Origin: Uloborus plumipes
Taxonomy: Eukaryota; Arthropoda; Arachnida; Araneae; Uloboridae
DNA: 64,000 nucleotides
Direction of reading: 5' to 3'
Assembly (NCBI GenBank): GCA_038373865.1
Contig: JAXGGA010003445.1
Span: 38,439 to 102,438, forward strand
Below, piece after piece: positions 45,747-57,838 of this stretch. The notes under the pieces are model-generated. The model saw only the letters and a program-made list of their open reading frames with translations. It ran no database searches and was not told the origin of the DNA. Position 1 is the first letter of the stretch; every line of letters starts with the position of its first letter. Both the position numbers and the translations under genes were made by a program.

Positions 45747-46785
45747 TTAGTATTTTGTGTAGCCACCACGTGCTGCAATAAGTGCTGCTACGCGACGTGC
45801 CATGGAGTCATACAAATTTTTAATGTCTGCCTGATCAAGAGTATTCCATACTGTTTGTTTGCGTACCCAAAGTTCGGCTGTAGAAGCAAGAGGACGAGGA
45901 TCACGGTACGAAACGCCGACCAACGAAATCCCAGACATGTTCAATCGGCGACATATCCGGGGAATACGCTGGCCAGGGAAGAAGTTGCACCTGCTGCGAT
46001 GCAAGGAAGGATTGAACAGTCCTAGCGACATGAGGGCGGGAATTATCCTGCTGAAATACAGTGCCAGGCAAGCCTTGAAGGAAGGGGACAGCTTGGGACT
46101 GTAGAACTTCACTGATGCACCGGTTGCTGTTCAGGTTACCCACAATTCGTAGCAATTGAGATCGTCCGTGATATGATATGGCACCCCAGACCATGACTCC
46201 AGGTGTTCGTCTACTGTGACGTTCGAAAATGTATTCTGGAAGGTGGCATTCACCGGCATAGCGTCGGACGCGAATGCGGCCATCATGGTACCACAAATCA
46301 AAGCGGAATTCGTCAGACAACACAACATACTGCCAATCAGCACGCCAGTCCTTACGCTGATTGGCCCATTGTAGCCGCAGGCGGCGGTAGTTTAGCTTGA
46401 GGGGGATCCTGTATCAATTAGTCCTTGCGCGCAGTCCACGCTGCAGCAGACATCTACAAATTGATGAAGCATACAATGAAACACCTGTAGCTGTTGACCA
46501 CTGTGCTGCCAGTTGTTTAGAAGAAGCTGTACGGTCCCTCAGCACCATGCGGATCAGGTGTCTATCATCGCGCACTGACGTCCCATTTCGGGGTCCACTC
46601 CCGGATTTCCAAGTTGTCCGACACTCGTCCGTCCACTGCTTTCAAACACATCACTGTGCTGCTGTTACGCTGCACAAGAGCGGCTACTTCACGATAAGAC
46701 AATACAGCTTCACGAAGGCGATGATCCTCCCCCGTTCAAACTCCGTAAGTTGTTGAAATCTCGCTCTTTCTTGTCGAAGAGGCAT
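45747..46785 (-). pseudogene. Tc1-like DD34E transposase, broken by frameshifts
   Basis: Starts at 46785 (MPLRQERARFQQLTEFERGR) with the first helix-turn-helix, shifted out of frame by small indels. A RHLIRMVLRDRTASSKQLAA stretch (second helix-turn-helix) is readable near 46556-46496. The catalytic part is open at 45901-46323: LSDEFRF (first D), FQQDNSRPH (second D) and SPDMSPIEHVWD (E). Thirty-four residues lie between the last two, the classical Tc1 spacing. A frameshift near 45905 moves the last 50 residues, ending RRVAALIAARGGYTKY, to another frame. The length matches a complete gene. Terminal repeats could not be identified. This family is clearly different from the DD36E copies. Confidence 0.88.
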
Positions 46786-47090
46786 AAACAACGTCTGAGC
46801 TAACGTTTATCACGAGCAGATAACCACCTATAACCATACACGCCTTGCTGCAGCCGTCTTTTTATCCAGATAAATCCGGCGTTCAGAGGGCGCTGCTTAG
46901 CGTTCGCACACGCTACGAGTCTAAAATTCTAATCATTTGCATATCATACCGTACTTTGCATTTGCTGAAGATTTCAGCCCATTCGCGCAAGTGTTGCAAT
47001 TTTCACAAGAATGAGTTTAGTTTATATTGTAATTTAGTTTGTGTCAGCAGGATATGGAACTATGTCACACAATGAGTTCTCACCTCCGTT
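46786..47090. other. 5' flank of the Tc1 relic
   Basis: Moderately GC-rich sequence that probably includes the rest of the Tc1-like element, but no terminal repeat could be matched. Confidence 0.35.
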
Positions 47091-47098
47091 ACCCAAAC

Positions 47099-47253
47099 CA
47101 TGCCCGTCATTTAGGGGTAGGGGGGGCCTGACTTTGAGAAATCAATGTATTTACATATAAGTGGGCGTGGTTTTTCGTGTTTTCCGATGAAATAGCATTG
47201 TATTTGGACCCTTTGCCCCCCCCCCCCTGGAAAAATTTGAAATGACGGCCCTG
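47099..47253 (-). mobile_element. hAT-like MITE, copy 2, with exact 8-bp target duplication
   Basis: 155 bp flanked by ACCCAAAC on both sides (47091-47098 and 47254-47261). An 8-bp duplication is the hAT hallmark. Ends are CATGCCCGTCATTT / AAATGACGGCCCTG. It is an inverted relative of 28384-28558. It carries a G-rich stretch near one end (47115-47129) and a C-run near the other (47217-47227). Confidence 0.9.
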
Positions 47254-47261
47254 ACCCAAAC

Positions 47262-48858
47262 ATAAAATGTCTTTTTTCATTGATACCATTCGAACTGTAG
47301 CACTGCCGGAACCCCAATTTATTTCCCGTTATATAAGTGATAAATCTCGCCTTTTTTCAGGTATAAAGCATATGTGAGATTTTAGTTGAAAGACCAGAAG
47401 TACGATTTGTTTTAAAAACCAAGTGTGACTTGGTTAGAATTCTCACCCTCGTAAGCTTGAAGTTTCCAGAAATTCAATCTAAAAATCAAAGGTCTACCTA
47501 CCTTCCCTCCTTAAATCTCACATTCGTAATAACTCTTGTCAATATTGTCACGGAAGTGCGAATAAATAAAATACGTGACATTAATTTAAGACACTCTATC
47601 AAAATGAGAAATTATCAATATATTCTCAAATTTACTACTTTGAGTAGTTGATTAAATATTTACAATTTACTGTTTGTGGCAATATTTTTTTTATTTTATC
47701 ACATCACCTCCGTGATTATATTAATTTTTATATTTTCATTCATAAGGGCTTTGTTTGTGGTCACTTTTAGCAAAAGAGAGAGTTTTATTTTTGTTTTATT
47801 ACTACTTTAGTATTCTTGCTTACGTTTTGAATTGATTTAATGACTCCTGCAATGATCCTTTAGCAGCCAAACAGTTTGCATTAACTTGATGAAGTTGTTC
47901 AAAAGCATTCAACTATTACTTTCAGGTTTAAAACCAATGACGTTTTTAATCTTAAACTTTCAGAAACAATCATACCTTTGTCTCTCTTTTTTATTTCCTT
48001 TATTTCGGGTGCATCATTCATGTCGGTTTCAGAGCTAAATATCTGCAAAGGTTAAACTTGTTAGGTTTGTTACATTCCGTATTTTAGCTACTTTTGAAAC
48101 AAATTTTCGTCAATCTTAATTTTAAACCTACAATTGCTAATTTGTACTAACATTTATTAATTATTTTTTAAAGAAAAATTAAAATACTGATAAAGAGATT
48201 CAGGTTTTTTTTTCTTATTCATGTTATTTTATCTTCTTTTTTTTCCCGTAGCAGTTTACTAGTTCTACATGATAAAAAAAAATTGCACCACACCTCGTGT
48301 TTTTCTTTTACTTTGCTATATTTGAGAAGATCCAAGTACCACGTTGTGTTTAGTTGTATATTATATTTAGCAAGTTAAACTTTCCTAAAAGTTAAACTTT
48401 TAAAAGTTAAAAAAAACTACAACTGCTAAATATGTATTTACTGTAGCATAGTTCTGAAAGAAGTGCTACTTGAAAACGCATTTTTGTGTGTGTGTGTGTG
48501 TGTGTGTGTCCAACCATCCATTTAGGTTATATAGACGTTACGAAAAATCGACTTTGATTAATATGAATATCTTGTGTTAGTAATTAGGCAGCACCGCATC
48601 ATTAAAACCGAAATTCATCTATGTTTATTAAAACTTAATTGACTATGTTCAATCAGTATTTGTATTTATTTATTTATTTTTGGTCGAAAGAAGGAAATAA
48701 ATCCTCCGTAAGATAATTATTTATGTTATTTTAAGCACTGTGCCCTAAACGTGACATCAAATTAAAATTGTTCCTTTGTAAAGATTCCTTCCCCCTTCAA
48801 ATTCACTTGAAATGTTGGAGTCGCTAATTTAAAACGCCTACAAAGGGCGCCACTGTTT
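47262..48858. other. AT-rich DNA with a (TG)n microsatellite
   Basis: A TG repeat of about 25 bp lies at 48485-48509. Otherwise there is unrecognised AT-rich sequence; the ORF at 47430-47651 is not convincing. Confidence 0.45.
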
Positions 48859-49119
48859 TCATTTTAATCGAATCGATTTCGAAAAATGAGTTTTCCAGTC
48901 GCGAGGAAAGACCGGAGAAAGAAAGCGACATTTCCTTTTGGGGTTCTTCGTTAGTGCTTGATTAGTGGTAATTGGTAGCGGAACGTTTTCACACAAGAGC
49001 AGTCTTTCCGCTTGCGCTGTCTCCAGAGAGTCCAAACTGCCCAAAGCCTGGAACAGTTCTTGCTCCAGCGCCTTAAGTAGCACTGCTTCTTCGCGAAGCA
49101 AGTTCCTCGACGAAGGGAA
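48859..49119 (-). CDS. Candidate terminal exon of an unrecognised gene
   Basis: On the minus strand a good splice acceptor (polypyrimidine then CTGCAG at 49125-49120) leads into 86 codons ending in a stop at 48859. The protein has a leucine/glutamate-rich stretch (LLREEAVLLKALEQELFQAL) likely to form a helix, then a basic tail with PKRKCRF and FPRDWKTHF. The region is richer in GC than its surroundings. I do not recognise the family. No ATG starts the frame, so it would have to be an internal or last exon. A chance ORF is possible. Confidence 0.25.
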   Translation of the reverse strand, partial: FPSSRNLLREEAVLLKALEQELFQALGSLDSLETAQAERLLLCENVPLPITTNQALTKNPKRKCRFLSPVFPRDWKTHFSKSIRLK

Positions 49120-51756
49120 CTGCAGAGAAAATCGCTAAGGATTGGATGCTTTATATCGGGATCTAAACGATCTAATCTAGAGTGTGGTAATCTAATTAGA
49201 TGCCTAATTCATTTTGCAGTTTGAATTTCGTTGCGAAATACCTTGGGTTATTATGACTCTTTTAATAGAATAAGTGGCGAAGCGATTGGTAACAGTATCC
49301 TAATATTATTTATTGGGAACGTGGAACTTTTTTTCTTCGTTTTTTTTTCTTTTTAAAGTTTTATTAATTATTTTGTCAAACTCTGAAATATCTTCAGAGA
49401 CCTCGAGTAATATCTCTAATTGTGATTTGCATACATAATGAGGTTTGGTTTTCAAGTATTTTCCCTAATTATCTCTACATAAATGTTATACAATAAATGT
49501 GAAAAAAAAAGTTTTACTGTTTTCTTATTTTATAAGATCATAGTAAAGTAGTGTACTTTCTTATAATGTTTTGATACATTTTACATACACTGGTTTAACT
49601 GAAAGAAAATAATCTTGACAAAAGGGGGAGGGAGAGGGTGTGTTATACTAAGATTTTTTTTTATAGAACTTGGGTCATTTTTGCTCCACTCATTGAGCTC
49701 ATTGTCGAATGAGTCTCAAATAGACTATCATTTAGTCTATTAACAGATTTATTGCTATGTCATTAAACGAAGTTATAATTTTTTCTGTAATTTCACCAAT
49801 GGCAGTTCAGTGTGGCTAAAAAAAGTGTTTTTTGATCTTTATTGCATGAATGAACAATTTTCATTAAACTGATATATACGAATTGTATTATGGAACCTAG
49901 CGTCTAATTTACTATACTTAGCTGCAGAACCCTAAATTTATATTTCTACATTAGTCAGTATTTTGTCGTTTATCTAAAGATAGGGGTTCAAGGCGGTCAG
50001 ATGCTTTGCTCATAAAGAAATTATGTACATAACTTATTTCATTTTAATGGACATACTTAGGGACTGTGCTTTTATAGAAACTTCAGTTTCATAGGACTAT
50101 TGTTCTTACACTAATAGAAGTTTTTAAAAGCTGTATACATTTTAACTTTCTTAACTTTTAGGGTGTTATGCTAATCAGTTTATGAAACATTAGTTATTTA
50201 ATTAAAACTTCTACAATCGTTTTTATTAAGAACCAATGTTACTGTGTGCACGTCTCTTGAAGATTACGCAAGTAATTACAATGACTGCAAAAATAAATTT
50301 TCTCGATATTTCTTCGATCTTTATGATGATTTTTTTCCGGATTTTGTTCTGTAGTACATTAAACTTATATATTCTGCAGATTTTAAAAACATTTTAAGTA
50401 TTATTCTTAAGCAGTAACTCTTAATCCTCTTAACTTTGCTTAATGTAGATATTTGCAAAGTCCCAATTTTTAACTTCATTTTTTTGTAAATAAAGAAGCC
50501 ATCATTCGGTATTCATGTAAATAGGAAGGTTTTCCGTTACATATTTAATCCCACAGAAAGAAAAAGAAAAACATTATATGGGAAAAATCAAATTATCATA
50601 CCGTGGATATTATTTTTAACACATTTTTAAAACTGCGAGTGCACTCAGAAAAGATAAATCGGTTTTATGTGTATTGCGTCAGAAGGAGTATGGCCAATCA
50701 GAGAGACTAAATTTAAAGCTTGCATGTAAATATAGTGAGCTACCTCTATCAATAATAAACATATTTATTTTCCTTTACTTTCTTCAATTTTTGTGCATTA
50801 TTTATACTCGCTAAATGCTGTGTGACGTTCAGAAGTTACGCCACGTTTCATTGGAACGGTATTTATAAGATAATAAAAAATTAATATTTACATTACTAAG
50901 TGTTATGTTTTTTTACTTGCCTTAATAATATCCAGACGTCAAAAAAAGAGGTGCAATTTTTTGAAATTTCATTTTTAAAAACCCCTATTATAACGGAAAA
51001 ACTAAGCCTTAATGCTACGAGGTAAAAAAATATTTTTAAATATTTAAACTAAGCATTTGTCAATGATTAATCCCACTTTTTTGAGACAAATACTATCTGA
51101 AAATACAAAAACTATGTCAGCCTTCTTTATCTACTCCGCACTTGAAGGGAAATGTCGTTGACGATTGAGGTTACATACTTTAAAACTTTTTTTTTTCCTT
51201 CAGAAATCACCTATTTAAGAAACTGTCGAAATCCGAAGAGTAAAATTTGCATATTCTCCTGCTGACAGAAAAGTGTTCCGGGAAGTGAAAAATGTGGCTG
51301 ATAAAAGAGCTGAGAAGTATCGGAATTTAAAATAAGGTACCGCAAATGTGCCCGGATGAATAGTTTATTTTACGTTCAAGAAGGCCGACTTGACAAAGTA
51401 GGAAGAAAGTTCTGTTAGAGATAATGTGTTTGGGATATTCGAAGCATTTTTTTTTATGTTGAAGAAGTTCGTGCAATTAGAGAGAGAGAGAACCCTCTAT
51501 GTTATTTAGTCTAGTTATTTAGTCTAACATTAGTAGTTTGATGCAATATATTGTCTCATAATTACCAGTTTTTTAAATTTTATTTATTTTATTTTATGTA
51601 TAGTTTTTAACATTAACATTAAGTAAAAGGGACTGAACTACATTTCAAAATTGGATATTTGCTTACAAATCTTCAAGTTAACTTCTATTTAACAAGACGA
51701 AGTTACACATAAACAAATATATAATTCGATTTAATATGCTCTCCCTCTTTTTCTAT

Positions 51757-51757
<1 letters not shown>
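49120..51757. other. AT-rich, no gene recognised
   Basis: No supportable gene, RNA or mobile element. A short (AG)n lies at 51480-51490. Confidence 0.45.
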
Positions 51758-51835
<78 letters not shown>

Positions 51836-51842
51836 ACGTACG
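51758..51842. repeat. (CA)n microsatellite with (TACG) tail
   Basis: About 75 bp of perfect CA repeat followed by CGTACGTACGTG. The ORFs that cross it on both strands are artefacts of the repeat. Confidence 0.97.
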
Positions 51843-54379
51843 TGTTTGTGTTAACACCGTGTTTATTTTTCGAAGAGCCTGTGCTTCTAATTTTTTTCGT
51901 AGAATAATAAGGTTTCATCATATCAAAGTAAGTCACATTTATTTGCATTAATTGTCTAAAATAATGTTTAACATAGCTCATATATACAGTATACCGTATA
52001 ACCGACTGAAGTTCAATCTAATAAAATAAAATGACAGTTCATAAATCTTTCTCACATCGTGGCAAGATAACGAAATCTATTGCAAGGAATATTACATTCC
52101 TATTATAAGATTTCCAGTGCACATCATTCATCTATAGCAAGCATTGGATTTTGAATTTTTCAGAGCACTGACATTTTTTTCGGTCCTGTTCTCAAAAATG
52201 CTGTTGTGCTAAATCTAAATGAACCAGCTATAGAAAAACGTACATCGCAGTTCCTTAGCAATGCTTACTGCTATATTTTTTAAGAATTCAAAAACTGTAA
52301 TTGCGCTTGATTAATGCCCCATTATTACAAATATATTTGTTTATATTATCTTAATCAAAATCGTCATCTTTCTCCGTAATAAAAGTCATATTGTCTCTTA
52401 TGGGGGTAAAATGACGAATAATTTTATTTTTCAAAAATGCCTCGATAGTTCATTACATTTTTAAATGATTTTAAGACATCACATAGACTTCTTAATAAAA
52501 ATTAATCTCAAGAATTTCATGTGACAAAACATCAATATTGACATTTACTTTTTTTTTTACGTCTGTAAAAAATAAGAACTATTAAGGTTCTTCTTGCCCT
52601 GTGTTCCCTACTTAAACTAGCACATCCTATAAATCGAGTCATTCTGGTTGCTGTAATACGTTAATTATTAATACTGCTCAATATGGACTCTAAATCTTAA
52701 CATTTGTATTCATTCGTAAGCAATAAGGCTGCTTAAGAAATAAATTTGGAAGAAAATGTCACAATGGCTACTGAACATGTCTCCAGAAATTTCTCTTTCT
52801 GATTGCACTAACCTATGCTTTATCCCCCCCCCCTTCTTTTTCGTTGCTGAAAGATTTCAAAATATCTTTTGTGTTTTTTTAAGCTGTGGTGTTCTTTTTA
52901 TTCTTTTTTTTCTATTTAATTTTTTTATGTGCACTTAAATTGTGTATTTTTACTATTGTCATTTTTACCGTTCACTATTTGTTAACTAACTCAGTAATTA
53001 ACAATACCTGTGCGAGTTATCGCCATACTTAAAGCATAATTATATAATTATTACTATCATTCAATGCAAGAAAAAAATCTACTTTACAGGAAACGGTCAT
53101 GTTTAAGCTGCTTAAAAGTACCATAACATAGTATGACAACGCTCTCTTGATGTTACTATGCTCTGTAATAAACATAGTAACTGTAGACATGTCCATGCTT
53201 CCCAGTCTTAAGCGATTCAATTATATGTGATCAAAAAATTAGTGTTGAAAGGCCAACTTTTGTTCAAATAATAGTCACTAAAAATAATCTTACCAGAAAA
53301 CGTTATCTAAGTTTGTCTAGAGACTATAATAGCTTTCTTTTCATCAATTGAGGTAGTCTGAAAAGTATAAAAGCTTTCTAAACATTATCCTGGTTTGTCT
53401 GGAAAAATATATTAGGTTTCTTTAACAATTATTTTTTATGGCTTTGAATAAAGCTTTTGATTCGCCTGAATGCGTATTTGTTCTTTTGTGAACATGTGGC
53501 TATAATGCTAATGCTTTATGCTTTCAACTTACAATACTTACATTAATGGCATTCATTTTACTAGTTTCCTTTATCAAACATGATAAACCAACTGGTTATA
53601 TGGCCCTAAATTCATTTTATTTTGATACAGGGTAGTATTTCATTGATTTATATTCTTTCATTTTATCTAAAATGAGCACAATTTAGAATTTTCTGTGATG
53701 TATTGTTATCTCTCGAGACACTTTTTGAGTGAACTAGAACTACTATTTTAGTTTTTTGTTTTAGTCCTTTTTTTGTTTTCCGAAACAAAGCATACCACTC
53801 GTTAGCGCTTTTGAAGAAAGGCATTAGGTTGAAATATATTTCTTAAATTGAAACAATTCTGTATTAACGTATTTACAAAATTATCAACAATTAAGTCCAA
53901 TCTTTTGCAAACATTTGATACAACAAAATGTTACGAACAAATAATGACCCTTTAATTGCCAATTTTACTTTAGCATTAATGATACTCACAGCCAGCTTTT
54001 TAAAAGTTACTTGATGCTAAAGTTTTAGCTGCATTTGAATTTAGAACATACGAATAATATGTACATTAAGAAAGGGTTATACTATTAAATAAAATTAAAA
54101 CAATAGTTACACTATTAATAAAAAATATAAGAATTAAACGTGCAAAAAAAAAGACAGTAAAGAAAATCTTACGTAACTACACAAATATATTTTTTGGGGA
54201 TTTCGATGGACAACTGCGTATTGTGTTCTAGAAAGAGCAAAAAAAAAGTACCAAGTTCGCGAATAGTTAACCAAGCAGTACTTTCAGTAAATCGACAAAA
54301 ATATAACTATGAGGTGACGGTCGCATGTACGTCATGGTTTTGGGTCAGGAGCATTTCATGATGTAGGCATGCACGTTAG
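51843..54379. other. AT-rich, no gene recognised
   Basis: Two and a half kb with no supportable feature beyond short homopolymers such as a C-run at 52825-52833. Confidence 0.45.
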
Positions 54380-54540
54380 AGTGGAGAGAAAGAAAATGAA
54401 TTTTTGATTTTCGGAAACGGACACCTTTCAATTATTGTGTATGGGCTTAGTGACAATAGTGTAAAATATTTTTTAATTTTGCGACGTCGTCTCGAGTTTG
54501 CGCATTTGACTAGGAAATTTAAAAATTTTTGAATTTTTTT
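54380..54540. repeat. Dispersed repeat (copy 2)
   Basis: Shares GAGAGAAAGAAAATGAATTTTTG, TTTTGCGACGTCGTC and TGCGCATTTGACT with 35830-35960. The ends were not determined and the family is unknown. Confidence 0.55.
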
Positions 54541-54723
54541 TAGGTTAAAAATAAATAAATGAAACCCCCCAGGACCACACGGACTACCCAGGAATCACCA
54601 CGCGGAGGCTATTCCTTTATTCTTACCAATGAGAGCAATTACATTTACATTTCTTTGATACGCCTTTGACATTTAATTTGTTTCTTTGTATCGTAGATCG
54701 GACGGATATTTCTATCAAATATA

Positions 54724-56249
54724 GGAGAGAAGGGGGCACATGTAAACAGGGGCACATGTAAACAAACGATATTTTATATAATTAACGTGAAGAGAAAAAT
54801 CTGAAAAAAAAATATGTAGATGGTAACAGAAGTATCTTGCATGATAAAACTATATCCTGCATGAAATTTCAAAGATCTAAACCCTTTTGTTTTTTAGTTA
54901 TCAAAGATATTATGTTTTGGGAGGTGCCAATACACTTTTATGTTCCAGTTCTCCGAGCAAAAACACATCCAAAACTATATTTTTCTGATTCGTCTTTAAG
55001 GGGCATTAATAAGGAAAGTTTCCATGCACTATTTTTGTAATTGAAAATAATATAGTTTTTAATCAAATTAGACCTAAGTTGAGATAACGGGGACATGTGA
55101 ACAGTTCCTTTGTGCCCCATAACGGTATTTAATTTTTGCAATTTCAAAAATGTTTGATTTTTTTATATATTGAATGGTCTAATTAAGAAACATTGAATAA
55201 TTAAAAGTTTCAACACTCAATATTTGGTTAAAATCTGAAAAAGTTGCAAAGAAAAGAAAGTTAAACTTCCTAAACTGTTGAAAAAGGAACAGTTAAAGGT
55301 TGTAGTAAGTGTCGCGGAGTCCAACATTAGTTTTGAAGACCGCAACTATTAATAAATTTGTGCTGAAGTCAACCTCGCACCAGAAAATTTAGCTGTGAAT
55401 GATTTTTTTCTTCGTAGAATTCACTACCAAAATGACAAATATTCACTAGGAAAGGAACGTTTATGTTTCCAAAAACAGATGATACATCGATGGTAAACAC
55501 TCTGATGATATTTCGCTAAAATTACCACCACTTTCAGTTTTAGGTGGTACACGTCGAGCTGAATCTTCTTCCAAGTAGCATACTTCGTTTGTTAAAGGTT
55601 GTAAAATGGTTATTAACGTTGTAACAACCGCTTAAAAACGTTTATAAAACGTTTAAAGGTTATTTGTGCTACCTGGGCTGTTTCTTTTTCGGTAAAACTT
55701 GAAGGCTATAATGTTCGTTGAATTGAGTCAATTAATTACGTGGAATAAATAACCATGATATTTTCATTGTAAGTGTTTGTTAATGTGTAATAAGCAGTAT
55801 ACTTAAAAATATGTTTATTTGTACAGTCGAGCCCGCTAATTAGAATATCGGTTAAAAGAATATCCCGCTTAATGTAATACATTTTCAAAGTGCCAAACCA
55901 ATGTAATTGATTATTTTGATCCCGGATAATGGAATATCCCAGTTATTAGAATATTTTTTCGTGGCAAAATGGCTATCTCATTAAGCGGGATCGACTGTAT
56001 CTTATTTCTATTTATGTTTACTTGTGCCGCAGGTGTATTTGCAACTGCCCCCTACTGGGGCAGATGTGAACAAAACTTAAGATATTTTTGACTTTTTTTT
56101 TTTTTTGGCTGGAATTCACTGTTGAAGAAGATAGGTAACTGCATGAAAATATTGGCAACTATTTGATTTATCATGTATAGCACGTGTTTCTTCTATATCT
56201 CAAATTAATAATGAAAACATACAAAAATGTGCCCCCCCCCCATCTCTCC
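54724..56249. mobile_element. TA-target element with GGGGCACATGTAAACA words
   Basis: Starts GGAGAGAAGGGGGCACATGT after TA (54722-54723). The word GGGGCACATGTAAACA is doubled (54733-54765). Variants lie inside at 55090-55122 (both orientations) and 56023-56075. The right end mirrors the left (ATGTGCCCC, then CATCTCTCC) at 56228-56249; its TA is not preserved. No transposase is recognised. A Tigger-like MITE is nested at 55824-55997. The architecture matches 27218-28123. Confidence 0.7.
55824..55997. mobile_element. Tigger/pogo-like MITE
   Basis: 174 bp between TA (55822-55823 and 55998-55999). Ends are CAGTCGAGCCCGCTAATTAG and, on the reverse strand, CAGTCGATCCCGCTTAATG. Inner copies of the CCCGCTTAAT / GAATATC motif follow on both sides. 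No coding capacity. Confidence 0.88.
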
Positions 56250-57510
56250 CAAAAAATGCTATAATTTCTAGAAATAATCAAAAAACATTACGAACAGAAA
56301 AATATTATTTGTTGCAAAACATTTCCCACGACTCGATGTTTTTTTTTTTTAAAGAAACTAGTTAAATTACGTCTTTTCAATTTCGTTCTTTTCATTTTGA
56401 AAATTTTTTCGAAAAGTAAAAATCTATTTCAATTGCTACGAAGTTGTGAACAAGACCCGCCGTTCGGAATTATATCATACGCAGTTTAAAAATTATTCTT
56501 TCCGAGTTTGAAGAATAAAGAATACTACAACATTTGGGAGGTGCTAATATGCGAAGAATGAATCTGTGCTGGGAGGCAATGTCCCTGCTTAAACATTGAA
56601 AAGGACACTGCGGAAAACGGAAATGAATTGCAATATTAGAGAGATATTTCTTCTGTAGCGCACAATTGCGATTGTGTCATTCCAGTAAATGCGTTCTTCC
56701 ACAAGAATAGGTTGTGCAAGAAAAATGAAAAAGTTGTTTATTTCGACTGTCTTAAGCAGTATATAGTGTAAACGAAGTTGCGTGTTTCTGAGCCGGAATA
56801 AAACTTGGGGTTCAGAGTAAAAGTTCTAAAATGTTTTTTCTTATGGAGACAGAATAAAGAAGGAAATACTCGACTGTAAAATATTCGTTTAAGATTATTT
56901 TGTTGCCTGCCATGCTGTTTACAGATATTTTGAAAACATGTGTACGTATGATTCACGTACGTTATCTAAAAATTGTGAATGTATCTTTAATTTTATTTTT
57001 CTCTTGTGGTGACAAGCACAAGAAAAATCGTTAATGAAACAGCTTTGGAGCTGAAGGAATGAAATTTTGAAATGAATTTTTTTTTATTCTTTTTGGAATC
57101 ATTCTTCTTAATTCAGCCTACTAATAATAAAGGCATAGTTCACTTAATGTTCGTTAACAAAAATATAAATCAAGAACGATTTGTAAGAAATTTTTTTTTA
57201 CATGGCGATGAAGAATGGACGTAATTGTAATTGAAAATTGTGTAGGACTTTTTTCCAGCATTTTAAAATTATACTTTAAATGCATGTTTTAAATATTTTG
57301 CCAGTACATTACTTCCAACAAAATATTTAAATGCACTCAGAACTTCATTTACATGTCTTAAGTTACGAAAATACGTATAAAAATACAGTTCTTCCTTTCT
57401 ACTCAGATTGTAATACAGTATACTTTGAAATTTATTATGATTAACTAACTAAACAGAGTGCGTGCTTTTTCTAAAAGATACCGTCAAAAATCGAGTTTTT
57501 GAAACGAGTT
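56250..57510. other. AT-rich, no gene recognised
   Basis: No supportable feature; the ORF at 56738-56956 looks random. Confidence 0.45.
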
Positions 57511-57552
57511 TGTTGCTGTCAAGCGCGAAAGCTTCGCACGGGTTAGCTAGTT
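57511..57552 (+). mobile_element. Possible Helitron 3' end relic
   Basis: A perfect palindrome GCGAAAGCTTCGC (57525-57537) is followed after ACGGGTTAG by CTAG and T (57547-57551). This is the layout of a Helitron terminus (hairpin then CTAG before T). No matching 5' end was found. Confidence 0.35.
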
Positions 57553-57654
57553 ACAATTAATACCACCAATAATTCAGAAAGAAAAGTTATACTTTGTTAC
57601 GTAAACAAACGCTTTGGTTGAAATAAAAATAAGAGAAAATACTACATGTGATGT

Positions 57655-57838
57655 TTGTCTCGAATCTATAGTTTAGTCTTACAACTAACCACAAGAAGCT
57701 ATTAAAAGGAGGAATGTATTGAAGGTTCGACAACACCATTGCCATGTCGTCAAGTAGGGATTTAATTTCCATGGCTACCACAGGCATCTGAAGCGTTTCT
57801 TTTACTTTATCTAGAGGAAAGCTTTCTGAATGGGGCAC
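57655..57838 (-). CDS. Candidate coding exon, unrecognised
   Basis: The minus strand reads MPHSESFPLDKVKETLQMPV, then VAMEIKSLLDDMAMVLSNLQ and YIPPFNSFLW. It is followed by GGTTAGTTG, a possible donor site. The stretch is amphipathic, less AT-rich than its flanks and not part of any repeat seen here. Family unknown. A chance ORF is at least as likely as an exon. Confidence 0.2.

Noticed and set aside
51703..51981. ORFs with VCVCVC or THTHTH repeats
   Set aside because: Direct translations of the (CA)n microsatellite.
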